This document shows positions 35,683-42,912 of a stretch of 48,025 nucleotides of DNA, one piece after another. The translations under genes were made by a program, and so were the position numbers. The notes beneath the pieces are model-generated. The model was not told where the DNA came from, ran no database searches, and saw only the letters and a program-made list of their open reading frames with translations. The stretch lies in NCBI GenBank assembly GCA_027486765.1, contig JAIXOO010000080.1:1-48025 (forward strand), in the 5' to 3' direction. Each line of letters starts with the position of its first letter. Position 1 is the first letter of the stretch. Source of the stretch: Saprospiraceae bacterium (GTDB lineage: Bacteria > Bacteroidota > Bacteroidia > Chitinophagales > Saprospiraceae).

Positions 35683-37654
35683 AAACTACCGAATTCTTGT
35701 AATCGATGATGATTTGGCCTTTCACCGCCATCTGCGCGATCAATTGGTACAGCATCTTGAGTTTATCAATATTAACACAGAAGATAAATTGGATGCTACT
35801 TTAAAACGAGAGTCTGGTATAGACTTGGTGTTGCTAGATTTGGTGCTTGATGATAAAGGTGTAAAAAGTGGCTTTCGCATTCTTGAAAAATTGAAGGTTC
35901 AATTACCCCAGGTACCTATTGTGGCGTTGACCGAAAATCTTGCTGCTGAAATCGTGGTCGAAGCAATTCAACGCGGAGTCAAAGATTTTTTAACTAAACC
36001 TGATGAACCGGAATTACTTAGTGGGTGGTACGAACGCATTCGATCTAATATTGAGCAAAAACCACTCCGTCCCAAGACAGAAATCAGACATGATAAGACA
36101 GAATTTGCAGAGCCGGAAGAGACTCTTCTAACGATTCTACTCATTGATGATGATGAGAGCATATTCCGTCAAATCCGTCGTAAGTTTCGAAATAAGTACA
36201 CAATTTCAGGAATTCATACACTGCAAGAAGTTGAAGAACTCCTTAAAGCACCAAAGGATTTTGACCTCATTTTACTTGATTTGGTTTTAGATGAAAATAA
36301 GCCCGATGAATTGATTGGGCTCGAACTGATTCCGGCTATTAAAGAGGCAATTCCGGGTGCTCCCATTATTATTGTTACGGGTAAAGGGGACTTAGATACC
36401 GCCGTCAAAGCTATGAGCAGAGGAGCAAAAGATTATCTACCTAAGCCTGGAGCTGGCGAAAACCCGGAACTCTGGGATCAAAAAATACAGCAGGCTATTG
36501 AAAATCAAATGATCCGAGAGGAATTGGTCAAGGTAAAAACGGAGCTTCAAAGAACTCGTGAGAGTAATCAATATCTCAATCCTTCTCAACGTCCGTTTAT
36601 TGGCAGATCACCACAAATTGAACAGATGCGCCGCCTTTTGAAAGGGGTATCGGACGAACCTGAGCTTACGGTTCTAATTACTGGAGAGACAGGTGTGGGG
36701 AAAGGAGTGGCAGCCTTCTTTTTGCATTACAATAGTAGCACCCGTAGTAAAAAGGCTTTTGAAGAAATTTACATCTCTAATATCCCAAAAGAACTGGTAC
36801 CCAGCGAGTTATTTGGAGCAAAAAAAGGATCGTATACAGGCGCTGATTCCGATAAAAAAGGTAGATTGGAAATAGCAAATGGTGGCATTGTGTTTTTAGA
36901 TGAGATTGGAGATTTAGATCTCGAAAATCAAAACAAACTGCTACAATTCGTTCAGAGTAAAACGATTCGCCCATTAGGAGAACTCAAAGACATTAAATTA
37001 GATGTTCAAATCGTGGCAGCAACCAACAAAAATCTTAAAGAAGAAGTGTTTTCAGGGGCTTTTCGCGAAGATTTATACATGCGACTTAAGGTTTTTCCAA
37101 TTGAAATTCCTCCCTTGCGAGAGAGGAGAGAGGATATTCCCTTGCTGATTGCTCATTTTATAAAGGCCAAAGAAAGTGATTTGCCCATGTTTTTTTCAGA
37201 GGATGTATTAAGGTTCCTCAATCAAGAATGCCCTTGGCATGGCAATATTCGAGAGTTGGAAAACACAGTTCGTAGCATGCAACTTCGCGCCAAAATAGAT
37301 GGGTTGCGCAAGATCAATATGAAGTGTTTACCCGATGAATTATTAACTAGTCAGTTTTTACCCCATAATCACTACGATCAAAATTCGGCTGTTCGTAATG
37401 CCATTGTTCCAAATGTGCATTCCAATTTACCCTTTGATCAACAGCAAGATTGGCTAACTCTTGAGGCGATTGAGAATTCACTTATCATTAAAAATGGTGT
37501 AAAAAACGATGTTGCAACAATGCTCAACTTTAATTCCGCAGACCTCATTTTATACCGTATTAAAACCATATCAAAAAAATACCCTGAAATGGTTTTACAG
37601 TTTCCGAATATTTGCAAGCATTACGCTAAAGTAGTATATAAAAACCCTAAATAA
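35669..37654 (+). CDS. Double-receiver sigma-54-type AAA+ response regulator
   Basis: The 661-aa product has two complete receiver domains, an AAA+ domain and a C-terminal helix-turn-helix. Receiver 1 (about 7-125) has Asp13-15, phosphoacceptor Asp57, Thr88 and Lys110. Receiver 2 (about 153-275) has Asp160-162, Asp204, Thr237 and Lys259. The AAA+ part (about 308-540) shows Walker A GETGVGKG (339-346), Walker B GGIVFLDE (405-412) and FREDLYMRL with PPLRER. The sigma-54 contact loop reads GSYTGA (387-392), a variant of GAFTGA. A Fis-like segment (LEAIENSLIIKNGVKNDVATML, about 598-619) precedes a short tail. It should activate sigma-54 promoters after phosphorylation, probably by a kinase of this locus. 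The frame is open to 35573, but ATG 35669 follows GGAAAG and starts exactly before receiver 1. Confidence 0.88.
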   Translation: MPPTKNYRILVIDDDLAFHRHLRDQLVQHLEFININTEDKLDATLKRESGIDLVLLDLVLDDKGVKSGFRILEKLKVQLPQVPIVALTENLAAEIVVEAIQRGVKDFLTKPDEPELLSGWYERIRSNIEQKPLRPKTEIRHDKTEFAEPEETLLTILLIDDDESIFRQIRRKFRNKYTISGIHTLQEVEELLKAPKDFDLILLDLVLDENKPDELIGLELIPAIKEAIPGAPIIIVTGKGDLDTAVKAMSRGAKDYLPKPGAGENPELWDQKIQQAIENQMIREELVKVKTELQRTRESNQYLNPSQRPFIGRSPQIEQMRRLLKGVSDEPELTVLITGETGVGKGVAAFFLHYNSSTRSKKAFEEIYISNIPKELVPSELFGAKKGSYTGADSDKKGRLEIANGGIVFLDEIGDLDLENQNKLLQFVQSKTIRPLGELKDIKLDVQIVAATNKNLKEEVFSGAFREDLYMRLKVFPIEIPPLRERREDIPLLIAHFIKAKESDLPMFFSEDVLRFLNQECPWHGNIRELENTVRSMQLRAKIDGLRKINMKCLPDELLTSQFLPHNHYDQNSAVRNAIVPNVHSNLPFDQQQDWLTLEAIENSLIIKNGVKNDVATMLNFNSADLILYRIKTISKKYPEMVLQFPNICKHYAKVVYKNPK

Positions 37655-37671
37655 CTAAATCTTTTTAAGCT

Positions 37672-40380
37672 ATGTCAAACGACAATAATAAGCCCTGTTT
37701 TCGGGTCGAGTTTTATCTGCTAAATGAAAACTATCAACTTGTTCGCTACGAGGATGGGCTCGACGACTTAGCTAGACCATGGAGGAGTTATTACAACCAA
37801 CTTCGTAAAAAGTATACACAAATTCCTCTAGCAAAAAAAAATATAGCGAAGTTAAACCCAAGCATTCGCATCCTCTTCTTGGAGCCTGGAAAGCTTAATG
37901 GCAAGCGGATGTTGGATGAATTGGCGAGAACTGAGCGTAATATTCCATTGGATAATCTTTCACCATTAATAACCATAAGCAATTTCGACATTATGTCATT
38001 ATGGTCTTACCCTTATGAGGACGAAATAAGGTCGGCATCGGCAAAAATGATACGCGAATCAACATTGGATACACGATATAAGTTTTTAGATTCTAGCATT
38101 TGGTTTCGTTTCGTTCCAATTGCGCCCTTGACAGATGATGAGGAATATCAATCCTTGGTTATTTCAGCGTCAAATTTCCAGACGCGCTTTTCCAAATTAA
38201 TCAAAGAAATATGTGAATATTGGAAAAACGGATTATATATCACTAACGCTGCTGTAGCTACCCGAGAATTACAACTTCGTTTACTTCTAGAGAGTAAACT
38301 TTCTAAAGAAGTGGGCAAAGGCGGTCATGCAGATGCAGTAACACCTTTTAAATTCCATTCAGAGAGCTTTTTACAAAAAAGAGCTTCACAGGAAATCGAA
38401 TTTTTTCATGAGACCTGGAATGAAGAAAAAAACTGCATAGCAAATGAGTGCAGTTTACGTTTGATGATTGTTGATGACCAGGCTTGTAAAGGACACAAGC
38501 TATCGGCTATAACTGAGGAAAGTAAAGATTGTACGATCAGTAAAAAGAAATTAATTATGGCTCCTTTTTATAAAATTTTCAAAAAAGAGCATTTTAAGGT
38601 TTCTGTACCAAGTAATGATCAAGATGTAATCAAGAAATGTCTTGAAAAATTAAGGAAAAACTACTTCGATTTGATCTTTTTGGATTACTTATTAGGCAAG
38701 CGTGATAATGTTGAAACAAATCGTGAATATGGACATGAATTTTTACTCAACTTGCTAAAGGATGGGAAAAAAAAAGAAGCAGCATATGAGTACAAACGCA
38801 GCTTCCAAGGCCGCTTCTGGATATTCTCCATTTCTTCCTTCCCCTTTGCACTACCAGACAAGCTACACCAACTTGGCATAAGCCACCTCCAAAATCTATG
38901 GCATTTATCTTATGGCGGTGACCCTATAACCACTCCACATTTATACAACTATTACCTATTCCGCTTCATCAAACAAAAAATCAGTGCCTATTTTTTACAT
39001 CCGGATTTGCTATTGCGTATCATTAAAGAAAACCCCGTATACCTGAAAAAAAGCAATGAAAAATTCTGGGCAGAATACCTTGAAAACACTATATTACATT
39101 GGCGACACCGCGTTGATTTGGCAAGTAGACACGCCCAAGATGATGATTCTTCTCCTTTTACAGAATCCATAGCCTGGTTCTGCAAAAAAAATGTGCCTTT
39201 GAATAAGACCCTAGATCTCATCTTGAAAATCACGAGTTTGATGAAGGATGGGTATATCGGAGGTAGCGCTTTTTTTACTTGCGAAATGGAGTTTGAAGCT
39301 CCTTTACTTAGACAATATAAACCTGTTGGAGATTATTTATTTAAGCAAATAAAGGCATTTCAAGACAAATACATTAAAGATCAAAGCAGCCGAATTCAAG
39401 ATGCGAAAATAAAAGGATTGCGTAATCTCAATTTTGAATACCTCAAAATTTATGAATTACCCTTAAATATTGGTGATCTATCGGAGTCTTTAAATGAACT
39501 GATATTATCTCGCAACCATATGCTTTCATTCCCTAAATCAATCTTCTCACTAAAAAAGCTCAGCAGGCTACACCTAGATCATAATCCGATTTCAACCATT
39601 GCAGGAGATATTAACTCGCTACCTCGACTAACTGATCTTAATCTAGAAAACACTCCGTTAGGTGCCAAGTTAACCAAACCTCACGCTCAAAATAGAGAAG
39701 AAGTTCTGCAGTTATGGAAAGAAGCTATAGCCATTCAAAAAAACATCTCTATTAAAAAGGTTTTGTATTTTGGCCTTAGCCCTAAAGACAGTGAGCAATT
39801 AAGAGTCGACCGTGAATTTCACCAAATCAGAATAGCGCTGAAAGGTGAACGTTTTGAATTGATTCCGAACTTTGCAGTTAACTATATTGATTTTCAGCGA
39901 GAAGTTCTCAAAAGCAACGCTGAAATTCTTCATTTCTCCGGGCATGGAAATAATCAGTCTTTGGTTTTTCAAGAGAGTTCAGGGACGGATCAGAATGTTG
40001 AATTCAAGACTATAATTGAAGTGTTTTTCAAGAACTCATTTGCTCGTGAAAATCTTCAATGTATCGTTCTAAATGCCTGTAAAACAAACGAACAGGCTAA
40101 GGTTTTATCCTCACATGGAATTTATACTATCGGTATGTCAGGTGCTATAGAAGATGAACGATCGATTGCATTTTCAGGCGGGTTTTACAACGCTGTACAC
40201 TTGATTGAAGACCAAAATTTTGAAGATGCATTTCTTATGGGAATCAATGCTGCTAGAAATGAAGAAAATACCTTAAAAAAACGCAAAAGAGACACTACTG
40301 GGTTTTCCTACTTATCCAGTCGTTTAACAATCCATTTGTATTTTGACGGGGAGGAGATTGCATCCGAGGTGTTTAAATAG
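37672..40380 (+). CDS. Receiver-like / leucine-rich-repeat / CHAT caspase-like protease fusion
   Basis: The 902-aa product combines four parts. Residues 1-260 are unassigned, with a strand-rich stretch (IRILFLEPGKLNGKRM). Residues 261-415 resemble a receiver: SLRLMIVDDQ (Asp268, Asp269), FDLIFLDYLLG (Asp338 in the phosphoacceptor place) and a later Ser-rich strand, but the usual lysine is not evident. Residues 583-663 hold leucine-rich repeats (LNELILSRNHMLSFP; LSRLHLDHNPISTI; LTDLNLENTPLG). Residues 695-890 are a CHAT peptidase domain: KVLYFGLSPKDSEQLRVDRE, catalytic His758 in LHFSGHGN and Cys803 in IVLNACKTNEQA. CHAT proteases cut protein targets in bacterial conflict systems. It follows the regulator by 17 bases. 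A receiver fused to such a protease suggests gating by phosphorylation or by binding a kinase-like partner. Confidence 0.8.
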   Translation: MSNDNNKPCFRVEFYLLNENYQLVRYEDGLDDLARPWRSYYNQLRKKYTQIPLAKKNIAKLNPSIRILFLEPGKLNGKRMLDELARTERNIPLDNLSPLITISNFDIMSLWSYPYEDEIRSASAKMIRESTLDTRYKFLDSSIWFRFVPIAPLTDDEEYQSLVISASNFQTRFSKLIKEICEYWKNGLYITNAAVATRELQLRLLLESKLSKEVGKGGHADAVTPFKFHSESFLQKRASQEIEFFHETWNEEKNCIANECSLRLMIVDDQACKGHKLSAITEESKDCTISKKKLIMAPFYKIFKKEHFKVSVPSNDQDVIKKCLEKLRKNYFDLIFLDYLLGKRDNVETNREYGHEFLLNLLKDGKKKEAAYEYKRSFQGRFWIFSISSFPFALPDKLHQLGISHLQNLWHLSYGGDPITTPHLYNYYLFRFIKQKISAYFLHPDLLLRIIKENPVYLKKSNEKFWAEYLENTILHWRHRVDLASRHAQDDDSSPFTESIAWFCKKNVPLNKTLDLILKITSLMKDGYIGGSAFFTCEMEFEAPLLRQYKPVGDYLFKQIKAFQDKYIKDQSSRIQDAKIKGLRNLNFEYLKIYELPLNIGDLSESLNELILSRNHMLSFPKSIFSLKKLSRLHLDHNPISTIAGDINSLPRLTDLNLENTPLGAKLTKPHAQNREEVLQLWKEAIAIQKNISIKKVLYFGLSPKDSEQLRVDREFHQIRIALKGERFELIPNFAVNYIDFQREVLKSNAEILHFSGHGNNQSLVFQESSGTDQNVEFKTIIEVFFKNSFARENLQCIVLNACKTNEQAKVLSSHGIYTIGMSGAIEDERSIAFSGGFYNAVHLIEDQNFEDAFLMGINAARNEENTLKKRKRDTTGFSYLSSRLTIHLYFDGEEIASEVFK

Positions 40381-40386
40381 CGTACG

Positions 40387-40418
40387 TTGATAGCGTAACT
40401 ATTTTTTCCCTATCTTTC
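40387..40418 (+). promoter_or_regulatory. Putative promoter of the trypsin-like protease gene
   Basis: TTG at 40387-40389 is followed after 21 bases by TATCTTTC (40411-40418), one base from the -7 consensus and with the same spacing as the promoter of the PaaZ gene. It lies directly behind the CHAT gene stop and gives the protease gene its own start site. Confidence 0.45.
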
Positions 40419-40445
40419 ACCCCTAAATCACGCGGCCCACACACC

Positions 40446-41522
40446 ATGCAAAACGCCATCGACCTCTACCACTCCGTCGTCATCGAAATCGCCACGCCCT
40501 ACTTCATCGGCACGGGCTTCTACCTACGTGATGCCGGTATCATTGTCACCAATGAGCACATCGTGCGCGACAACCGCGAAGTAGTCATCAATGGTGTACA
40601 TTTTCCCAAGCAGTTGGCCAAGGTTTTGTTCATTGATGAGCGGCACGATTTGGCGTTTGTGGCAGCTCCGGCTACCGATACCCCCGCCATTCAATTAGGG
40701 ATAAACAGTCCGGTAAGGCAAGGCGATCCAGTGGTAGCCGTTGGGCACCCCTTTGGGTTTAAATATTCCGCTAGCCAGGGGATTGTATCCAATATCCGAC
40801 ATGAGATCGAACAGATTTTGTACATCCAGCACGACGCCGCCCTTAATCCTGGCAATAGTGGTGGGCCTTTGATCAATGAAAAGGGCGAAGTAGTGGGAGT
40901 CAACACTTTCAAGGTAAAAGATGGCAACAGCATTGGCATCAGCTTGCCCGTGCAGCACCTGGCGGAGGCTTTGGCCGAGTTTCAAAAAGGGAATGGCCAA
41001 TTGGGGGTGCGTTGTCACTCTTGTAGCAATGGGGTATTCAAGTCCAACATCGAAGGCCAGTACTGCCCTCATTGTGGTGCCAAGTTGAAGTTACCTGATG
41101 GGGTGGAGGAGTTTGAGCCCATGGGCGTAGCTTCCACTTTGGAAGAAATGATTGAACAGGCGGGGCACCAGGCACCACTTTCCCGCTCCGGGCCCAATTG
41201 TTGGACCATCACCCAGGGCAGTGCCAAAATCAACATCCACTACCACGAAGGCAACGGCATCATTACCGGCGACGCCTACCTTTGTTCCTTACCCAAAACC
41301 AATATCAAACCACTCTACGAATTTTTATTGCGCCAAAATTATACGCTCGAAGGGCTTGCGCTCAGCATCAAAGACCAGGCCATCATCCTTTCATTGATCA
41401 TCCATGATCGGTATTTGAATGTTGAAACGGGGTTGAAGATGTTCCAAAACCTTTTTGAACAAGCGGATCACTACGATAATGTTTTAGTCGAGGAGTATGG
41501 GGCGGTTTGGAGAACAGAGTGA
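40446..41522 (+). CDS. Trypsin-like serine protease with zinc ribbon and YbjN-like tail
   Basis: The 358-aa product carries an HtrA-type trypsin fold at residues 1-180: catalytic His38 (IIVTNEHIV), Asp68 (ERHDLAFVAA) and Ser138 (NPGNSGGPL). There is no signal peptide, so it is probably cytoplasmic, unlike DegP. A zinc ribbon follows (Cys190, Cys193, Cys207, Cys210: CHSC ... CPHC), then a C-terminal region (about 250-355) resembling the YbjN/sensory-transduction-regulator chaperone-like fold (INIHYHEGNGIITGDAYL ... LSIKDQAIILSLIIHDR). There is no PDZ domain. Base composition is like the core genome (31 G+C in the 60 bases from 40561, against 23 in those from 27061), so it may be older than the neighbouring block. 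Cytoplasmic trypsin-like proteases do occur with CHAT proteases in conflict systems, which leaves a functional link possible. Confidence 0.82.
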   Translation: MQNAIDLYHSVVIEIATPYFIGTGFYLRDAGIIVTNEHIVRDNREVVINGVHFPKQLAKVLFIDERHDLAFVAAPATDTPAIQLGINSPVRQGDPVVAVGHPFGFKYSASQGIVSNIRHEIEQILYIQHDAALNPGNSGGPLINEKGEVVGVNTFKVKDGNSIGISLPVQHLAEALAEFQKGNGQLGVRCHSCSNGVFKSNIEGQYCPHCGAKLKLPDGVEEFEPMGVASTLEEMIEQAGHQAPLSRSGPNCWTITQGSAKINIHYHEGNGIITGDAYLCSLPKTNIKPLYEFLLRQNYTLEGLALSIKDQAIILSLIIHDRYLNVETGLKMFQNLFEQADHYDNVLVEEYGAVWRTE

Positions 41523-41525
41523 AAG

Positions 41526-41636
41526 GATTTCGGATGTGGGATTTCGGATTTCGGCTGGTTTTTCAGGCCTGATTTTTGATTACTGTTTCTTTGTACAGTA
41601 GCACCAGCCGAAATCCGAAATCCCACATCCGAAATC
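41526..41636. terminator. Perfect 34-nt inverted repeat between convergent genes
   Basis: Arms 41526-41559 and 41603-41636 pair without mismatch around a 43-base spacer. Each arm is made of repeated GGATTTCGG-type words and the right arm includes two bases of the stop codon of the minus-strand DUF6807 gene. It may act as a bidirectional terminator, but its word composition (shared with 4291-4326) suggests a dispersed intergenic repeat that was taken up as one. Confidence 0.75.
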
Positions 41637-42678
41637 ACTTAGCGCTAAATTCCTGCGCCAACCCATTAATCTCCTCATCACTCAGTTTTCCCGTGGCCAC
41701 CACTACCCGGTACTTAAAGGTAACCGACTGCCCAGGCGCCAATTTGAGGTTGAGTTCATCTTTACCATTGGAAAACACCTTGGCACCCAGTGGGTTGGCC
41801 GCAAACAAGCCATAGCCCCGCGCATGCCAGTAGGTCGGGTATTTCAGGTTTTGTGGGTGGTCGATGATACAAACGGCAATGTCTTCGCTGCCAATGCGGC
41901 CACTCAGGTTCATCCATTTGCCTCGGGTACTCCACACTTTTTCACCTTCAATGCCTTCGCTGCTGCGGTAATTCCCGGTGATGTTGGTGTTGTCCATTTT
42001 TTCTACCCGAGTTACAATCCCGTTGGCGTCTACAAAGTTATCGGCTGTATTGGAAGGATGTTCCAATTCGCGGGCCAGGCGGATGGCAAAAAAACCATCT
42101 TTCACATCTTTAAAATGCACAGTATCTCCCTGGGCCGTGAGGGTGGTCCTGCGGTCGATGATGCGCAGGTTTTGGCGGGCGTAAAAGGTGAAATCAGTTT
42201 TTTCCACCAATACATGTTTGCCCTTTCCATCCGACAAATACCAATCGGCACTTACCGACAGAGAGCCTTTACCCTTGCCACTTTTGGTTTTTAGGATTTC
42301 CTTGTGCTTGATGGTGCCATATTTGGAGCGGTCTTTAATGGCCGTAGAATTGTTCCAAAAGTCGTTGCCATTGACAGCTTCGTAATTGAGCCAGATGCCT
42401 ACGTGGTGGGGGTGATCCACCCGTTCACCAGCCCGGGGCATCATGGGATAACCTCGGGTTACCATTGTACCCTGAGGGGTGTATACGGGGAAAAGTACTG
42501 GCTTTTTGAGCACTGAATCACTGGGATAGATGTACGAGGTAAAGGGTTTTCCATCCACCACAATGTCAACTTTGCGTTCGCCCGGTTTGGAGACGACGTT
42601 TACTTTTTGAGCAGAGAGTTGTGTCATGTTCGTTAGACAGCAGAGGGTAACAAGCCACTTGACAAGACTATTTTTCAT
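41635..42678 (-). CDS. DUF6807 (PmoA-like) family secreted protein
   Basis: The 347-aa product has a signal peptide (MKNSLVKWLVTLCCLTNMTQLSAQ) and matches the family formerly annotated PmoA and now DUF6807. Family-like wording includes YPSDSVLKKPVLFPVYTPQG, DHPHHVGIWLNYEAVNGNDFW, FFAIRLARELEHPS and CIIDHPQNLKYPTYWHARGYGL, with conserved histidines (HPHH). It has nothing to do with methane monooxygenase despite the old name. Members occur with polysaccharide- or sugar-related secreted enzymes in Bacteroidota and Planctomycetota, and the beta-sandwich resembles galactose-mutarotase-type folds; the activity is not established. It is read in the same direction as the peptidase and hydrolase genes to its right but separated by 230 bases containing repeats. 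Confidence 0.8.
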   Translation of the reverse strand: MKNSLVKWLVTLCCLTNMTQLSAQKVNVVSKPGERKVDIVVDGKPFTSYIYPSDSVLKKPVLFPVYTPQGTMVTRGYPMMPRAGERVDHPHHVGIWLNYEAVNGNDFWNNSTAIKDRSKYGTIKHKEILKTKSGKGKGSLSVSADWYLSDGKGKHVLVEKTDFTFYARQNLRIIDRRTTLTAQGDTVHFKDVKDGFFAIRLARELEHPSNTADNFVDANGIVTRVEKMDNTNITGNYRSSEGIEGEKVWSTRGKWMNLSGRIGSEDIAVCIIDHPQNLKYPTYWHARGYGLFAANPLGAKVFSNGKDELNLKLAPGQSVTFKYRVVVATGKLSDEEINGLAQEFSAK

Positions 42679-42835
42679 TGTTTTGTTTTTGAAAAGACGA
42701 GCAGGATGGATAAAACCTGTACGGCAAGGTAAAGATTTTAGGCCTTTACAAGTTCTAAAGGTGAATGTGCAGCATGTTAGAGTTTTTTAATAAATGGCAG
42801 AAGCCACCGTAGTGCCGCTGATTCACAACGCCCCA

Positions 42836-42852
42836 TAAGTCGCTGCGGCAGC
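42836..42852. repeat. 17-base word shared with the long inverted repeat at 2489-2623
   Basis: These 17 bases (core GTCGCTGCGGCAGC) are identical to 2564-2580. A 17-base exact match 40 kb apart in intergenic DNA is not expected by chance and points to a dispersed element family. Here it directly abuts the heptamer tract. Confidence 0.6.
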
Positions 42853-42856
42853 CCAT

Positions 42857-42912
42857 TTTTCACTTTTCATTTTTCACTTTTCATTTTTCACTTTTCACTT
42901 TTCACTTTTCAC
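42857..42912. repeat. Eight tandem TTTTCAY heptamers running into a stop codon
   Basis: Eight consecutive 7-base units, TTTTCAC or TTTTCAT in the order C T C T C C C C, cover 56 bases, the last overlapping the stop codon (42909-42911) of the minus-strand S9 peptidase gene. On the minus strand the units read GTGAAAA or ATGAAAA, so each phase offers TGA stops. Copy-number change by slippage would not alter the peptidase because the stop comes first. Confidence 0.85.

Noticed and set aside
42857..42912. Tandem repeat tract considered as a CRISPR-like array
   Set aside because: Units are 7 bases without spacers, so it is a simple tandem repeat.
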